Assembly: GCA_029948255.1 (NCBI GenBank)
Contig: JALIZF010001824.1
Span: 620,001 to 684,000 of the forward strand
Length of the DNA stretch: 64,000 bases
Reading direction: 5' to 3'
Source: Telmatactis stephensoni
Lineage: Eukaryota; Cnidaria; Anthozoa; Actiniaria; Isophelliidae
Shown: in pieces, positions 20,325-32,722 of the stretch
Layout: the number at the start of each line of letters is the position of its first letter
Position numbering within the stretch: position 1 is the stretch's first letter
The notes under the pieces: model-generated
Told to the model about the DNA's origin: nothing
Seen by the model: the letters and a program-made list of their open reading frames with translations, nothing else
Databases searched by the model: none
Made by a program: the position numbers and the translations under genes

Positions 20325-23021
20325 TTATTTTCCACAAAGCATGACTTTTTTAGCAATCTGCGTCTCACTAAAGACGTCAATTTTCCGTGGTTCTACTTGC
20401 CTTTGTAGCGTGATCTTCTGGGCTGCCTTCTTCGTCTCTCTTTCTTTAACCCACTTCAGATAGGAACACGTATCTTGCGGTTTTTGAACGTATGTTGATC
20501 TGTAGGTAGTTTGCGTTAGAATATCTCCCTCGTTATTCTGTAATTCCTGTATTGGTTTGTGAGGGGTGCTTGGTTTTCCTCCCGTTGCACCTTGGTAGTC
20601 TTGCATTGTCACTGATCCATTTTGGTAGAACTTCGTAATCGGTTTGAGGTAATACGCCGACTCGTGCAGATCCCCGTACCGTTTAAAGGGTACACTTCCA
20701 TACGGTTTGAACTGGCTCTTATAGGCCGTCTCATCCCGGAACTTTGATTTCCTTGGCTCGGTTCGAGTCTGAGGTCGAATTTGAGGCATCTTGACTGGCT
20801 CCTTTTCAGTGAAGTCTTGCATGGATTGCGTGACAGTCTCCATCTTTATTTCTGGCTTTGAATAAGTACCTGCGTCGGGCTTGAGTAACGCCGTCCTGCC
20901 AATAGTCTTAGGGTCCCATGTAACTTTATAGTAATGATCATTAGTCGTCTGAAAATCTCTCTTGTTATTCATCGCTAAGTTAACTGTTTCTGGCGGTGGT
21001 TGAATAGCTTTTGTTGGCCTCGGCATTTTCCCGCCATAGCCTGGGAAATCACTTTTAAATTGCGTATCCGACTGAAACTTGGCGCGCACATCTGTTTTTA
21101 TTTGAGGTTTGCGTTTGCTCAGTTCTTGACGTCCCTTTTGTTCCGGTGTCTTGAATGTATCCCTATGAGTAGTTCCATGAGAGTAGTCTCCCTCAGTACC
21201 AATGGTTACTTGAGCCTGTGCGGGTTTACATAAATCAGCAACCTTAGTAAACTTGCCTTTATAAACCTCCTGGTTTGTCGTCTTCACGTCCGACTTGGGA
21301 TCAGGAAACAAAATCGATCCAGTAAAGCTTGGCAGCTCTCCATACGTTACTTGTGGTATTGGTTTTTTAGGAGTGAAGGCGGTGTTATGAGTGGTTTGGT
21401 CGTGGAATTTAGTCAGGTTTGGTGCGATGACTGTTTGAGGACGTGTCACTTTAGGGACTGTAGGAGGACCACGATTGACAAATTCTCGCTTGTAAACGGT
21501 CAGGCCGTCGAGCTTTGCATCTGGACGCTCGTATGTTTCTTCCATCTTTGAAAACAAATGTAAAAAAAATCAACACTTGATTCAGTTTTCTGTGCGTCTG
21601 TACTCAAATAGACGCACACATGACGTCAAAATGTGGTGTGAGCAAAAACGTACGACGACGTCTCGAGTGCCGTGTCATATTGTGACGTCAGTCTGTGCAG
21701 TCATTAGGGTACAGATGTACCAAAATATGGAATCTCTTTGTCTAATTAGTTTTCATCAAAACGTCATCCAATCAGAGTGCGCGTAATATATGTGACGCCA
21801 TCCCATTCGTCTGTACTATACTATAAATAAGCACAGTTCTCGACCAATCAGAGCGAGCATAATATAATTATCATCTGAATTTATAACACAAAGACGTCAG
21901 ATGTATGATGAGAGTAAAAGGTGATTCCCTTATCTTAGCAAATCCGGCATTATTCTGTAAGACGGCTTGGATATAGCATGATTTACCTTACAAGACTTGG
22001 TTCCCGGTATCTGTCTCTTAATAAACTCCATTCTTTGCTCTGTTCTAAAATCCATGGGGGGAGGGTTAGGGTTGCGTAACTTCGGTAATGGCCTCATTAG
22101 ATGCCTCGTTTGAGCTTCTTCGTAATTTTTGTAAGCTGATTGGTAGTCCGTAGCTACCTGACCCATCCCTGGACGCTTAAACACTTGTTGGATCTTGTGG
22201 GCATTTTTGGTACATCCTTCGTGACGATGGTAGCGTCTGTAAACCAAGAAATTCAAGTGAAATTATATTAAAGTCAGTTTGTAAATGATAGCGGTGTGTG
22301 CGTAGAATAGATAATATAGTACTGAGTTGGATACAAACATATTTTGGGTTCCCTGTGGTATGTCAACCATTTGTTTGTTTTGTTTGTTTGATATTGTAAA
22401 ACGAAATAGCAAACAAATCAAGCAACGAAGAACATTGAATTCAGCAATTTTACGGTCATTATACATAAGAACACTCATATTTTATTTATCATTCTCATCA
22501 TCAGCTGTTATGGAACGTAAACACAAGGTCTAAAAAATATATATACTTTTTTTCAACTTTTCAATTAAAAAATGTGAGAAATTTGCTACCAAAAAGAAAA
22601 CTTAAAAAAAAAAACATCCGTCATCACATCTAGCTGTTTTCCGGCGTTTTTGTGTAAGGAAAAAATCGGTATTCAGAGACTTTTTACTAAGTCAGGCAAT
22701 ATATATTGTTGTGTTCGAATTTGTATCACAATGAGCATCTGGTAAAACATATAAGTGAATTTCTGTTAATTTTATGAAGTATTATTGATATATTACTTAT
22801 GCTTAAATGAGAAATAGATTTAGATTTCTATCTACTAACAATTCCAAAATGATCGTGACTATTTTATTAATGTATAAATCGTCACTACATTGAGTTTAGG
22901 GCTGTACAATACACTTATCACCTATCGCTTACCCACAATCACACAGCTCACAAACGCATTTCAATCCTTTCTGATTGAGTAGCTGCTTCGTTTCAGCCGA
23001 GTACTCTCTGGTTAGAACCAT
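20325..23021 (-). CDS. SAXO: Stabilizer of axonemal microtubules (SAXO/FAM154 family)
   Basis: Exons in transcript order: 23021-22933, 22236-21987, 21545-20325; 1560 nt, 519 residues. SAXO proteins bind and stabilise microtubules of cilia, flagella and centrioles. The first exon carries the signature N-terminal cysteine cluster (Cys22, 24, 27, 29: CVCELCDCG), continuing across the intron into GRYHRHEGC. The rest is built from spaced SAXO-type repeats with a TT/T-x-x-Y/F-x-x-x-F/Y core, such as TTHNTAF, TTNQEVYKGKF, TTHRDTF, TQFKSDF, TAYKSQF and TTYRSTY, mixed with Pro/Lys linkers (KPxxxPQ). There are no membrane segments. The start ATG at 23019-23021 was chosen because it precedes the cysteine motif in frame and all phases close. 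It is transcribed divergently from PMS1. Vertebrates have two or more SAXO paralogues; which one this corresponds to was not determined. Confidence 0.88.
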
Positions 23022-23318
23022 CCTGTAGCGGTTTTATCTCGATTAGCTGTGATAAAAGAAATATATAAATCAATAAATACTGGGGAATGGCATCCCAACG
23101 TGGTGAAAACAAAGCCGTGCTGTGAGTCTCGCGAAAAGCCGATTCAAAGTCAACAATGATAACATTTGTCGACTGGAGTTTTTCTCATTTCCTCACCTCG
23201 AGTTCAATTCCTTGACGTTTCTCCAATCTTTCCTCGAAATTTCGATTCTGTAAGGTAAAGTTGGCGAGGTTTTTTATCTCGACCCAAACACGAACGCTTG
23301 GAAGTTTTGATTATTATG

Positions 23319-23333
23319 GTAACCCATAGCAAC
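23319..23333. promoter_or_regulatory. RFX X-box upstream of SAXO
   Basis: GTAACCCATAGCAAC fits the RFX consensus GTNRCC(0-3N)RGYAAC exactly and lies 298 bp upstream of the SAXO start codon. RFX factors control ciliary genes in animals, so position and target agree. Confidence 0.6.
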
Positions 23334-24124
23334 GGAGTAATTAATATGACTAATTTGCCCTCGAGTCCCTTGGGGCTAAAGAACGCATGATACACGGGTA
23401 TACTTTGACTATAATCGATGGCGACTTTGAAAACAATGCGGTATCCTGGTTGGTGTTTTAAAGGTTATTCAGCTGAAAACTATAAACAGTAAACAATAAC
23501 AGCGTGTCGGTGGATGTTGGACTGCACATTTTATTGGCTTTCTAACAGATGCACCATGGACTGTATTCCAATATTAGCGTTAAATAACCATTATATTCAT
23601 ACTTTGCATATTCAATTTTAAGGACAAGGAACATGCATAAATATTTTATCAGTTCAGAGTTACAGTTGATGTCTTTAGCAGGAGCCCCGCATTACTATTA
23701 GTAATGGGCTCCTGTCTTTAGTGAATATTTCCCCCTTCTTTTCGGGGGGAAAGGGAGAAAAGGAAGAAATTGATGAATCAATTTTCCCCTCCTTTTTGAA
23801 TTTTATACTGGCATGGTGCATGGGATAAGTATTTCGGGGAAAAAATCCCACTGGCACCCAGGGTATTTTTAGATTGGATAGAGTTCAAATTTCTCAATAT
23901 CATTTGCTTTTTTTAGTGAATGATATATAATAATTTATATCGATTTGATAGCTCGAAACAAGAGAAAATAATTAAATAATTCAGCTCGGGGGGATATCAG
24001 AAAGAGAGAGGAAAAAAAAATTACTTTTTTTCCGACTATCCATCGAATAGTCAACGAAGGTGTTACGGAAATGTTCGTAGTCATATCGTAGAATGTTCGG
24101 AAAATTGACACGTGACATGCCCAA

Positions 24125-24132
24125 TTTCCCGC
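24125..24132. promoter_or_regulatory. E2F-like site before PMS1
   Basis: TTTCCCGC matches TTTSSCGC and lies about 76 bp upstream of the PMS1 start. E2F control of mismatch-repair genes is established in other animals. A single 8-bp match is weak evidence. Confidence 0.4.
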
Positions 24133-24207
24133 TCGAATACAAACCAAAATCAACTTCAGCTCTAGTTCTTGCATTCTTTGCTCTATAAACACTACAAGAT
24201 TAGAACG

Positions 24208-25740
24208 ATGATGGCATCCTTGGCGTTATTGCCTGCTTCGACAGTTCACAGAATAGCTAGTTCTCAAGTCATTACATCTATAAGCACTGCTGTCAAAGAA
24301 CTTGTGGAGAATTCGCTCGATGCTGGGGCTGACAACATCGAGGTGAAACTGGTAAGCCATCATCTATGTTACTGAATTCGGGATCGTCAAAGGTTTGATC
24401 TTGTGAACCGTTGCAGTTTGGGTATCCCCCAAGTTTGCCACACAACAACACAAACTAATTATTGTAATTTTCAGCCATAACAACTAGTTCTTTATACTAT
24501 GATCATATTTCTTGTGAGTTGCTTAACTTAAGCTTATATTCTTTCCATGTCATTACCCCCCCAGAATTCACTCATTCTTTTAATTTCTCGAGCTAATGAA
24601 ATTTACAGATATCTATACTGTCATTTTTAAAATCCTTTCATCCATCCATTTATTTATTCATTCATTTACATTAAATTCTTTCTGACTGAACACTTTCAGA
24701 AGCAAACCAACTTTTGTTGATTTGCTCATGTTTGATTGATTTGATTGATTTTGTTCATATCTGAATCTGGCTTAAATTATATTATCCAGGAGGAATATGG
24801 TTTTAGCAGAATAGAAGTACGAGACAATGGATGTGGAGTAAAACCAGCTGATGTAGCCTTCATGGCCCAAAGGCACTACACATCAAAGATAAACAGTTTT
24901 GAAAACCTTAGTGAACTTACTACCTATGGATTCCGTGGAGAGGCTCTCTGCTCTCTATGCTCAGTTGGAAATGTAACAATCACAACCAAAACAAAGGATA
25001 CTGTAGTAGCACAGTGTTTTACACTTGGTCAAGCAGGAAAAATTTTGTCAACAAAACCTACCCCATCATCAACAGGCACAACAGTTGTAGTGAGCAATCT
25101 GTTCAAGAACTTACCTGTAAGGAAGCAGTTTCTAAGCAGTCCAAAGAAATGCAAGGAGGAACTTAAAAAAGTTGAAGAACTAGTGATGGCATTTGGGTCC
25201 ATTCATCCTGGTGTTAGAATAGTTTTATGGCATAATAAATCAATAATTTGGCAAAAAAGCAAAGTGACTGACCATAAAACAGCTTTAATGACTGTTTTTG
25301 GTACTTCTGTCATGGCCCACATGGAAAAAATAGATTACAGTGATGAAGAATATAAATTTGAAATACTAGGTTATCTGCCTAAGTCTACGTCCGACCCAAA
25401 TATTACTTGTAGAACAAATAATGACAGAGCATTTATTTTTATTAATGATAGACTTGTGGTGATGAAAGAGGTTTCCAAGGTAAGACGTTCTTTAGATTTA
25501 TAACTCAAATGTGTAGTGAACTCTGTCTAAGAAGGACACCATTGGGACTGTCAACAGGTGTCAGTCTTTGAGACGTGTCTGTCTTAGAGGGAGTTTAAAT
25601 GCAGTAAATATATGTGATTTGGGCAGAAAGTGACCTGCCATGGGTGTCTGTTCACTGTATTGCAGTTTCTTCAAATCTGCAAATCTTCAAAAACTGGTTG
25701 TTGTTCAATCTAGACTGTAAATTTATTTTCAATGATGCTT

Positions 25741-25810
<70 letters not shown>

Positions 25811-28800
25811 GCAAGCAATCATTCAATCAATCAATCAACCAGTCAGTCATTCAGTCAGTCAGTCAGTCAGTCAATTGCCAATTAGGACTAGTTTAATATT
25901 CTATGGGAAATATAAATGTTTACAAATATTGTATTTTGTTTTCATTGTTTTTACAGCTTGTTAGACGGTATTACTCTGAAGCAGGCCAGAAGTTTCCTGT
26001 TATGTTTCTTAGAATCAAACTCCCCTCTGATGAAGTTGATGTCAATCTAGAACCAAACAAGACTCGTGTGCTGCTCACTGAAAAGGAACATATTGTTGAA
26101 GCCATAAAAAATCTGCTCGAGAAATTTTATCATCAGGAAACACCCAGCAATCCTTTGGTTCCAGCTACTAAGGCAGACTCTGACATTATGAGCCAAAGAG
26201 TGAAAGAAAATAGAAGTGATTTATTGGCAGATGGGAGTGATTTTCAGATTGAAGAGATGTTTACTCCAATAGCATCATCTACATTAAAGAGCACAGCATG
26301 TGAAAACTTACAAAATCAAAATCTGTCTAAAACAAATGTGGAGAAAGAGACTCCTGTTGAAGATATAAGGGCTGTGAATCAAAGTTGTTTATTTGAATCA
26401 AATCTCCATCTTTCACCATTAGAAATCTCTCTCAATGAAAACATAGTCAGTGTCAGTAACAATAGTAAATGTAATGAAGGGAAGATACAAGATTCCACAC
26501 TAAAGGACTATTCTACTAATGAGTCAACTAATGGCTTATCTACATGTACACATATCCATTCATCAATAACAGACCATCTTGTCTGTGAAAACAAAGATTC
26601 AAATAACACAGGCAAGGAAGAGCTTATGCTTTCTGCCTCAAATCCTGAATGCAATGGGGACTTCAATAGCGATGTCCCAAACTTAAGATTAACTGAAAAT
26701 GCAAAAGAAGACTCAGAGCTGAGTAAAGAAGATAAAGATAACATTCAACAGCTTGTGGATTTAACAGATAGCCAACAAGTTGATATTTCTGACCTCAAGG
26801 AAAGAGATGAAACTCCACAAACACAGGCATGTAATCCAAAAACCTTCAATGACTCTAGAAAACAACATGAGACAAATTCCTCCCTAAATTATGATGATGT
26901 TTTTGATGATGATTTAGAGTTTGATAAGATACTTAAAGATATTGCAGAGAATAAGAAATCGAGTCAGGTGTCCTTGCCCAGCAGTCAGGTAGTCACAGCA
27001 AAGGAGAATGTAAACTGCAACTCTCAAGACATTTGTGATAAAGTTTGTGACAAAAATTGGAGTGTGGGGAATGTATTAAAAGACAAGCAGGGTAATTTTA
27101 TAGAGGTAAGTAATATAATAAGAGAGATGTTTATTTCAGGATGGGTTGCTAGGGGTGGATGTCAGTGAGGGGTGCAGGGGGTGCGCACCCCCTCCTTAGA
27201 GGACTTTAAGTCCTTTTTTCTCAATATTTTTCCAAAATATCCTATCAGCAGTTTCCAATTTATAGATGGTGCACTGGCCCCCTCCTGAAGACTGTGCACC
27301 CCCTCCTGAAGATAATCCTGGATCTACCCCTGGTTGCTGTCATGCAGAGGGGCTATGGGGAATGATAATATAGGGTGGTGTTGCTATGGCATAGAAATCT
27401 CATTTCATGTTTGTGGCCTGTGCAAGCATGGCAGTGTATGAGATTATCAAACTCATTAATAGTTCATTAGAAACAATGGAAATCACTACCGTAACATAGA
27501 TTTTTATATCAGATAATGATTTTTGTTCATTTGCATAAACTTTAACTTGGATTTTCTAAGCCAAAAATAGTCAAACTTGGAAAATTCTGGTCAAATATGA
27601 TAATTGACAACTAGATGTTTGATAAGTAATATAAAGAACTCGAGAGCGTGTTATATCATCTCTAAAATCTTTATCCACCGATATAACATGCTCTCTCATT
27701 CTTTATACATTACTTAAAGAACTGGTGTATCTTAATGCAGCCTGTAAAACTCCTGGCACCATCTGCATCTGTAAAGCATAACAAGACAACTCCTGTGCTT
27801 GGAAAAAGGAAACATTCTAGCGATAAGGTACTCACAACTATTTATTTTAATCTCTGCTGAACCTAATAGAACCTAAATGTTTTGATTCCTTGAAAGAAGC
27901 ATAAATATTAAAAATGAGTTGTTGAAGTAACAGAGTTAACATGTAGCTTTAAAATATATCTTTATTTCAGGACAAGAAGTCTCATTCAAATAAAAAGATC
28001 CAACACATTCCTCAGGTATTTGTAATTCTTTTAAGAAAGTAAAATGTCTTAAAGTGTTATTTGTTCAAGTAATATACATTGTACATATACATGATATATA
28101 ACCTGATAGTACATTTCTTTAGGTTCTCAACCAGTCATTACTGACATTCCATGCATCTCAGTCTCCAAGAGAAAGACTAAACGAAGCAGAGAAAGTGAAT
28201 GTAACATTCTCCATGTTAAATCTAAAGGAGTCTTACAAAGCTAAATGCAACTCAGAGTAAGTTATGTCACTTTTTATAAAATATATACATTGCACATGTA
28301 CCATATACTTCCCTTTTCATTATAATAATAAATAATAATAATGAACATTTATATAGCGCCTATCCAAAATCTGCTCTAAGCACTTTACAAAAACATATAC
28401 TGAACATTATGTACATATGTATTTTTGAAAAGTATGACTTGTGTGTGAATAAATATTTTTGGACACCTAGTCTTGCATTTTTGCACACATTTGCACAATG
28501 TAAAAGTGAGGAGATTGGTCCTACTTTGGAAAGGGGCACACCAGCTATTTTGATAGTGTGCCTGGTTGGCTCAGTTGAGTGCTGTTCTTCAGTGCAGGAG
28601 TTTAATTTGGGGTTTGATTCCCTGGCTGGACCAACTTTCAGAGTCTAATTGAGGAGAAGGTGCTGCCTTTGTAATATTACATCTGCAAATAGTTAGATCT
28701 TCATGTCTTCTCAGATAAGGATGTTAAACCACAGGCTGTGTCTCTCCACACTTCACAACTTCTAATAATAATTATTATTACTGACAAGTGTACTACAGAA

Positions 28801-30536
28801 GCTTCTACATGTATTTATTTTAGGATGAGACAACCCTCTTGTCTTTCTAAACATCACCTGATTGGCTGGTTGGAGCCTTCTGGGGTGTGGCTGATGCTCC
28901 AAGGAACTGATATTCTTTATGTAAATCACTGCAGGTACTGAGTGTTCATCATGATTATTTTAGTAAGATCATTTAATCCGTTAATTATGATGCAAAGACA
29001 AAGTAAAGTTAATTACTTTATTTTGTAAATAACGTGTAGAATCCAGGAGCAAATTCTGTACCATAAACTTATCCAAGTACATGTACTGCCAAGAGATAAG
29101 CTGGAAAGATCCATTCATCTGAATCCAAGGTTAGAACACCTCTTTCATTGAGAGGAAACTTGTCCATTGGTTAATTCGAATGATTTTGTAACATTTGGGC
29201 CTAGTGCAGGAGATTAGGACCTGATTGTTTGATATTTGTTCCTTGTAGTATTATTGGTGGAGATGATTGCTGGAACATTCTTATCAACCTTGAAAGCCAA
29301 AGTGAGTTTCTGGATTCCACAAGGTATGGCTCACCCTGTATTTACAGTAATTTATCTAGAGAGTATTAAATTTAGTACAAATATAGTTTCATCATACATT
29401 TTTGTTACTAGATTTATTATTGATGAAAGAATCAAGTCTAATGGATTTGATGTGCAGATAAAAATTGGTATGTAGTCTGACAGTCATCTGCATTTCCACA
29501 GTAAAACATTGTCTTACATGTATATGCAGTTCTTTTCAAGTGACAGGTCTTTTGAGAAATGTTTAAGTGAACATATAGTATGTCTGAATAGGAAAGCAAA
29601 ATGAGAAGTAAATCTTGACTTTATTAATATTTGGCACAAACATTGATACTTAAGAGGTCCTTTAGGGTTTGGTAAAGGAGATTAACATAACAACCACTGT
29701 ACACATACAAAATGAATATTATGCTTCTTGTACAAAATACTACCCAAATTAACTCTAAAATATCAGAAACTAGAATTTTGCCAAAAGGCAGTTTTCTTGT
29801 CTTTTTACAGATTCTGAAACTAATGAGCAAAGAGTTGATGTACTTGGGATTTCTACAAGTTTACCATTTTATGGAATACCAGACCTTGCTGAAATCTTAG
29901 GTGAGGAGAAAATCCTTCACAAGCTTACTTGCTTCAAATCTCAGCTTAACTGGTTCTTTTGCTTCCCATGAATATGTGAGTAGCCATGGGGGATTTTCTT
30001 GCTTCTCAAACCAATCACAGTAGTCATGGCTACACATTAATTGTATGACCCCAGTTCTCAATTTGCTGCACTTAACAAGTGTTAAGAAACGTCAGGCTTT
30101 TTAGCCATTAGCAGTAAACACTGCAAGTACATTATATAATAGCCACAAATAGAATTCTTCTTTTAAAGGTTTAATAAAAACTAAAGGTGTGGATACTTGT
30201 TCGCTTGCTGACTGCAGACCATTAAAAGTTGTCAACTATTTGAAGGTAATGTTGGCTTCCTTTGTACCATGCAAAATATATGAATAACATAAAATTTCTA
30301 CCACATATGAACATTATTTTACAATATAAGTTGTAGACCTGCTGATGACAAATCACTTTTTTTCTTTGAAGGGTGAGGCAGTAAGAATTTGTAGAGCACA
30401 AAATCCTCGAATCACAAAGGAAGATATGGAAGCACTACTACTTCAAATGAAAGAGTTTTTACCCAAAGATATTCAAAGTTGTCTTCATGAACATCCCCTC
30501 ATGGGACAAATTGCAAATATTGCTACTTATTTGTAA
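24208..30536 (+). CDS. PMS1: PMS1, MutL-family mismatch repair protein
   Basis: Thirteen exons: 24208-24351, 24790-25479, 25957-27105, 27741-27827, 27971-28015, 28123-28256, 28824-28934, 29040-29129, 29249-29323, 29412-29467, 29811-29900, 30169-30245, 30372-30536; 2913 nt, 970 residues (human 932). PMS1 pairs with MLH1 as MutL-beta; its role in repair is accessory. GHKL ATPase motifs are intact: [11 protein letters not shown] (Glu31, Asn35), RDNGCG (Asp60-Gly64) and [10 protein letters not shown] (92-101). Then come the transducer fold ([24 protein letters not shown]) and a long acidic Ser-rich linker. The C-terminal dimerisation domain ends [13 protein letters not shown]...[10 protein letters not shown]. 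It lacks the DQHAxxExxxxE endonuclease motif, separating it from PMS2. No HMG box, present in human PMS1, is seen in the linker. A second in-frame ATG directly follows the first. An AATAAA is at 30647. Confidence 0.93.
25741..25874. repeat. (AATC)n microsatellite in PMS1 intron 2
   Basis: About 20 AATC units, then CAGT-type variants. It lies between exons 2 and 3. Confidence 0.95.
27636..27716. mobile_element. Short inverted repeat in PMS1 intron 3
   Basis: AAAGAACTCGAGAGCGTGTTATATC pairs with GATATAACATGCTCTCTCATTCTTT around a short loop. Probably a small MITE. Confidence 0.6.
28318..28400 (-). repeat. SINE/LINE tail-like segment
   Basis: An (AAT)n stretch is followed by TTTATATAGCGCCTATCC and CTCTAAGCACTTTACAAA, which resembles the 3' end shared by many invertebrate SINEs and LINEs, in reverse orientation. 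Similar ATGGCGCTATATAAAT tails occur near 40770 and, diverged, near 60092. Confidence 0.5.
28553..28775 (+). repeat. tRNA-derived SINE in PMS1 intron 6
   Basis: A tRNA-like head has an A box (TGGCTCAGTTGAG) and B box (GGTTTGATTCC) at normal spacing. An unrelated body follows (GATAAGGATGTTAAACCACA) and an (AAT/ATT)n tail. This is the classic SINE plan. Confidence 0.75.
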
Positions 30537-30646
30537 ATACAAAAATTAAATTGAATGGATACAAATACTGGAAAAGATATTATTTTATTTGTATGATTGA
30601 GGTATGGTACACTTGGACCATAAGGTAAAATATATTTTATTAAGTA

Positions 30647-30652
30647 AATAAA
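30647..30652 (+). terminator. PMS1 poly(A) signal AATAAA
   Basis: 111 bases after the PMS1 stop. The opposing ANKZF1 signal (TTTATT on this strand, 30784-30789) is about 130 bp away, so the two convergent 3' ends probably do not overlap. Confidence 0.6.
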
Positions 30653-30941
30653 GGCATTTTATTATACAAATATATTAATTCTGTATTGTTTTATATTGAG
30701 TTAATTCGATCTTCATCGGCCAAAAATCAATTTTCCTGGAAATTATTTTTTTAACATAATTTTAATTTATTTATAATTTGAAGTTTATTGCATTCACTGC
30801 AAGCCTATGTAATGGTTGGGGGTTAGGAGAGGGTTAAGGAAGAAAGCAGCACTTCCCTATGCTTACAAACTCAAACAACTTTGAAATCATCTAGATTCCA
30901 ATGAGGGTGGGAAAGGGATAAGGGAAGGTTGTGGTCTAGGG

Positions 30942-32691
30942 TCATCGTTCTTTGTTTTCTAATATAAGCCTATGTTTTTTAACACATTCAATACTACAAT
31001 ACTTGTAGGTAAGTCTTTCAAAGGGCACCCGTCCACTAAGATCTTGTGAACACATGGCACAGCTGAAAATAATGACCAATAAAATCCACATGTACATTAA
31101 TATAATATACTCATTGGTTTTGTAAATACAATCTTTAGGGATTCTATTGCCTCACATTGCTCAATTCAGCTTTTGGTTTCTTTAAAGATAAAATTAATAA
31201 TTATTGTTAATTACCTGAGTCCACTGTTCTTTTCAAGCTGTTTGGCAAACCTCCTTTCTGCAGCCAATGCTCTCTGGAGATAATATTTATATCAGTAAAT
31301 CACTGTCATAGTAAATACATATACATGCCCTAGTATGTAGAATTCACCTTGATGAACACTCCACTCTTAGGATTAGCTTTTTGCATCAGATGTGAAACAA
31401 AGTAGCATTCCTTTTACAAATTATTGCATTAAAATTATGCACATGCTCTGCTCTGAGGTTGAAACCCTTGCCCTTCTATGAACCATTTTTTAATACCATT
31501 CAAAGAAATAGGTACCTATTGGCTATACCTTTCAAAAACAGTTTCCTTGCACTCAGTCTGACACTCAACTAATTACTAAGTCTATATCTTAAACCTTTTA
31601 TATGCTTCTGGCATAAATAATGCCCCTTTTATACTTCCAGCATGAAAAAGATACCAATTCATATATCTCCAGCAATAACAAGGTTCTCCTTTTGGGCAGA
31701 GCCCATTCATGGGGAGTACCCCTGGGGATTTTACCTTTTCTCTTTCACTTATCATTTCTTTCTTATTTCTCTCCATCTCTTCTTCTTGTTTCTTTTGATC
31801 ATTTGCTTTCTGTTCCTACAAATAAAATATTTTTACTAGTTATAAACAATCACACATTATTTTATTTATTAACTTCTTACTACTGAGCTCCAAGGCCCAT
31901 TTATCCAAAGAGTGATTAACTGTTCATCATGGGTTATAATTTCATTTTTCTTTGCAGTAAATTTTGAGTTAGCATTACCAGGTAATTATTTTTTGGACAA
32001 CTGTTATAGGTCTACTTAATTGAGATGAGAAAGACTATAAGGATGCCAACCATACCTTTGCTCGTAATTTCTTTGCTTTTCTTTGAGCCTTTTTCTTTTC
32101 TGCTTCTTTTCTTTCCTTTTCTTCTTTCATTTCTTGAGTCAGTGGACTTGGAATCTGGAATTGAGAGTTAATGCCTTCACTGGAAAACATGCTTATTTAG
32201 TTTCTGTATATATCTACTGACATTATTTTTAATTGATAAAGGAACCTTGTCATCATCATCATCACCTTTCTTTGTAACAACTTGCCAATCATCATGATCA
32301 TAATGAGTATCATCAGCACATTAACTGGCCATAATCACACCACCATCCAACATCTTCACAGACTGTGTGAAATTGACCATGCTGTGCTGTGATGGTGTCA
32401 GAGCCATGATAAAAAGTGATTTGTGCTGAGATATGAATTTAATATTCCAGGAGAATTCAAGAAGTAGTGTTACCTGTTTTTTTACTAATGGTTTTACTGA
32501 AAGAATTGGACATCCCCTTCCCTCACTTACAGGTAAAGGAAGAAAGTAAATTTCTTATTCAAGTCCCTTTTTGTTAAAAGGAGTTTTCAAGGAGTTTGAA
32601 CAGAATTTCTTAAATTCAAGCACTTTTCAAGTGCCCAGCTTGAAAACGTAAATGAAATTCAAGGAGTTTAAGGATTAGCATGAACCCTGAA

Positions 32692-32722
<31 letters not shown>

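Larger units (their letters stand above)
23022..24207. other. Divergent intergenic region SAXO / PMS1
   Basis: Apart from the X-box and the E2F-like site, no feature is recognised. A short inverted repeat AGGAGCCC..ATTACTATTAGTAATGGGCTCCT lies at about 23681-23715. Confidence 0.4.

Noticed and set aside
25741..25874. CRISPR-like repeat array
   Set aside because: Simple AATC microsatellite in a eukaryotic intron; no spacers.
31582..31886. Short open frames on both strands near 31.6-31.9 kb
   Set aside because: They overlap ANKZF1 exon 12 and its introns; only 31735-31815 fits the gene.
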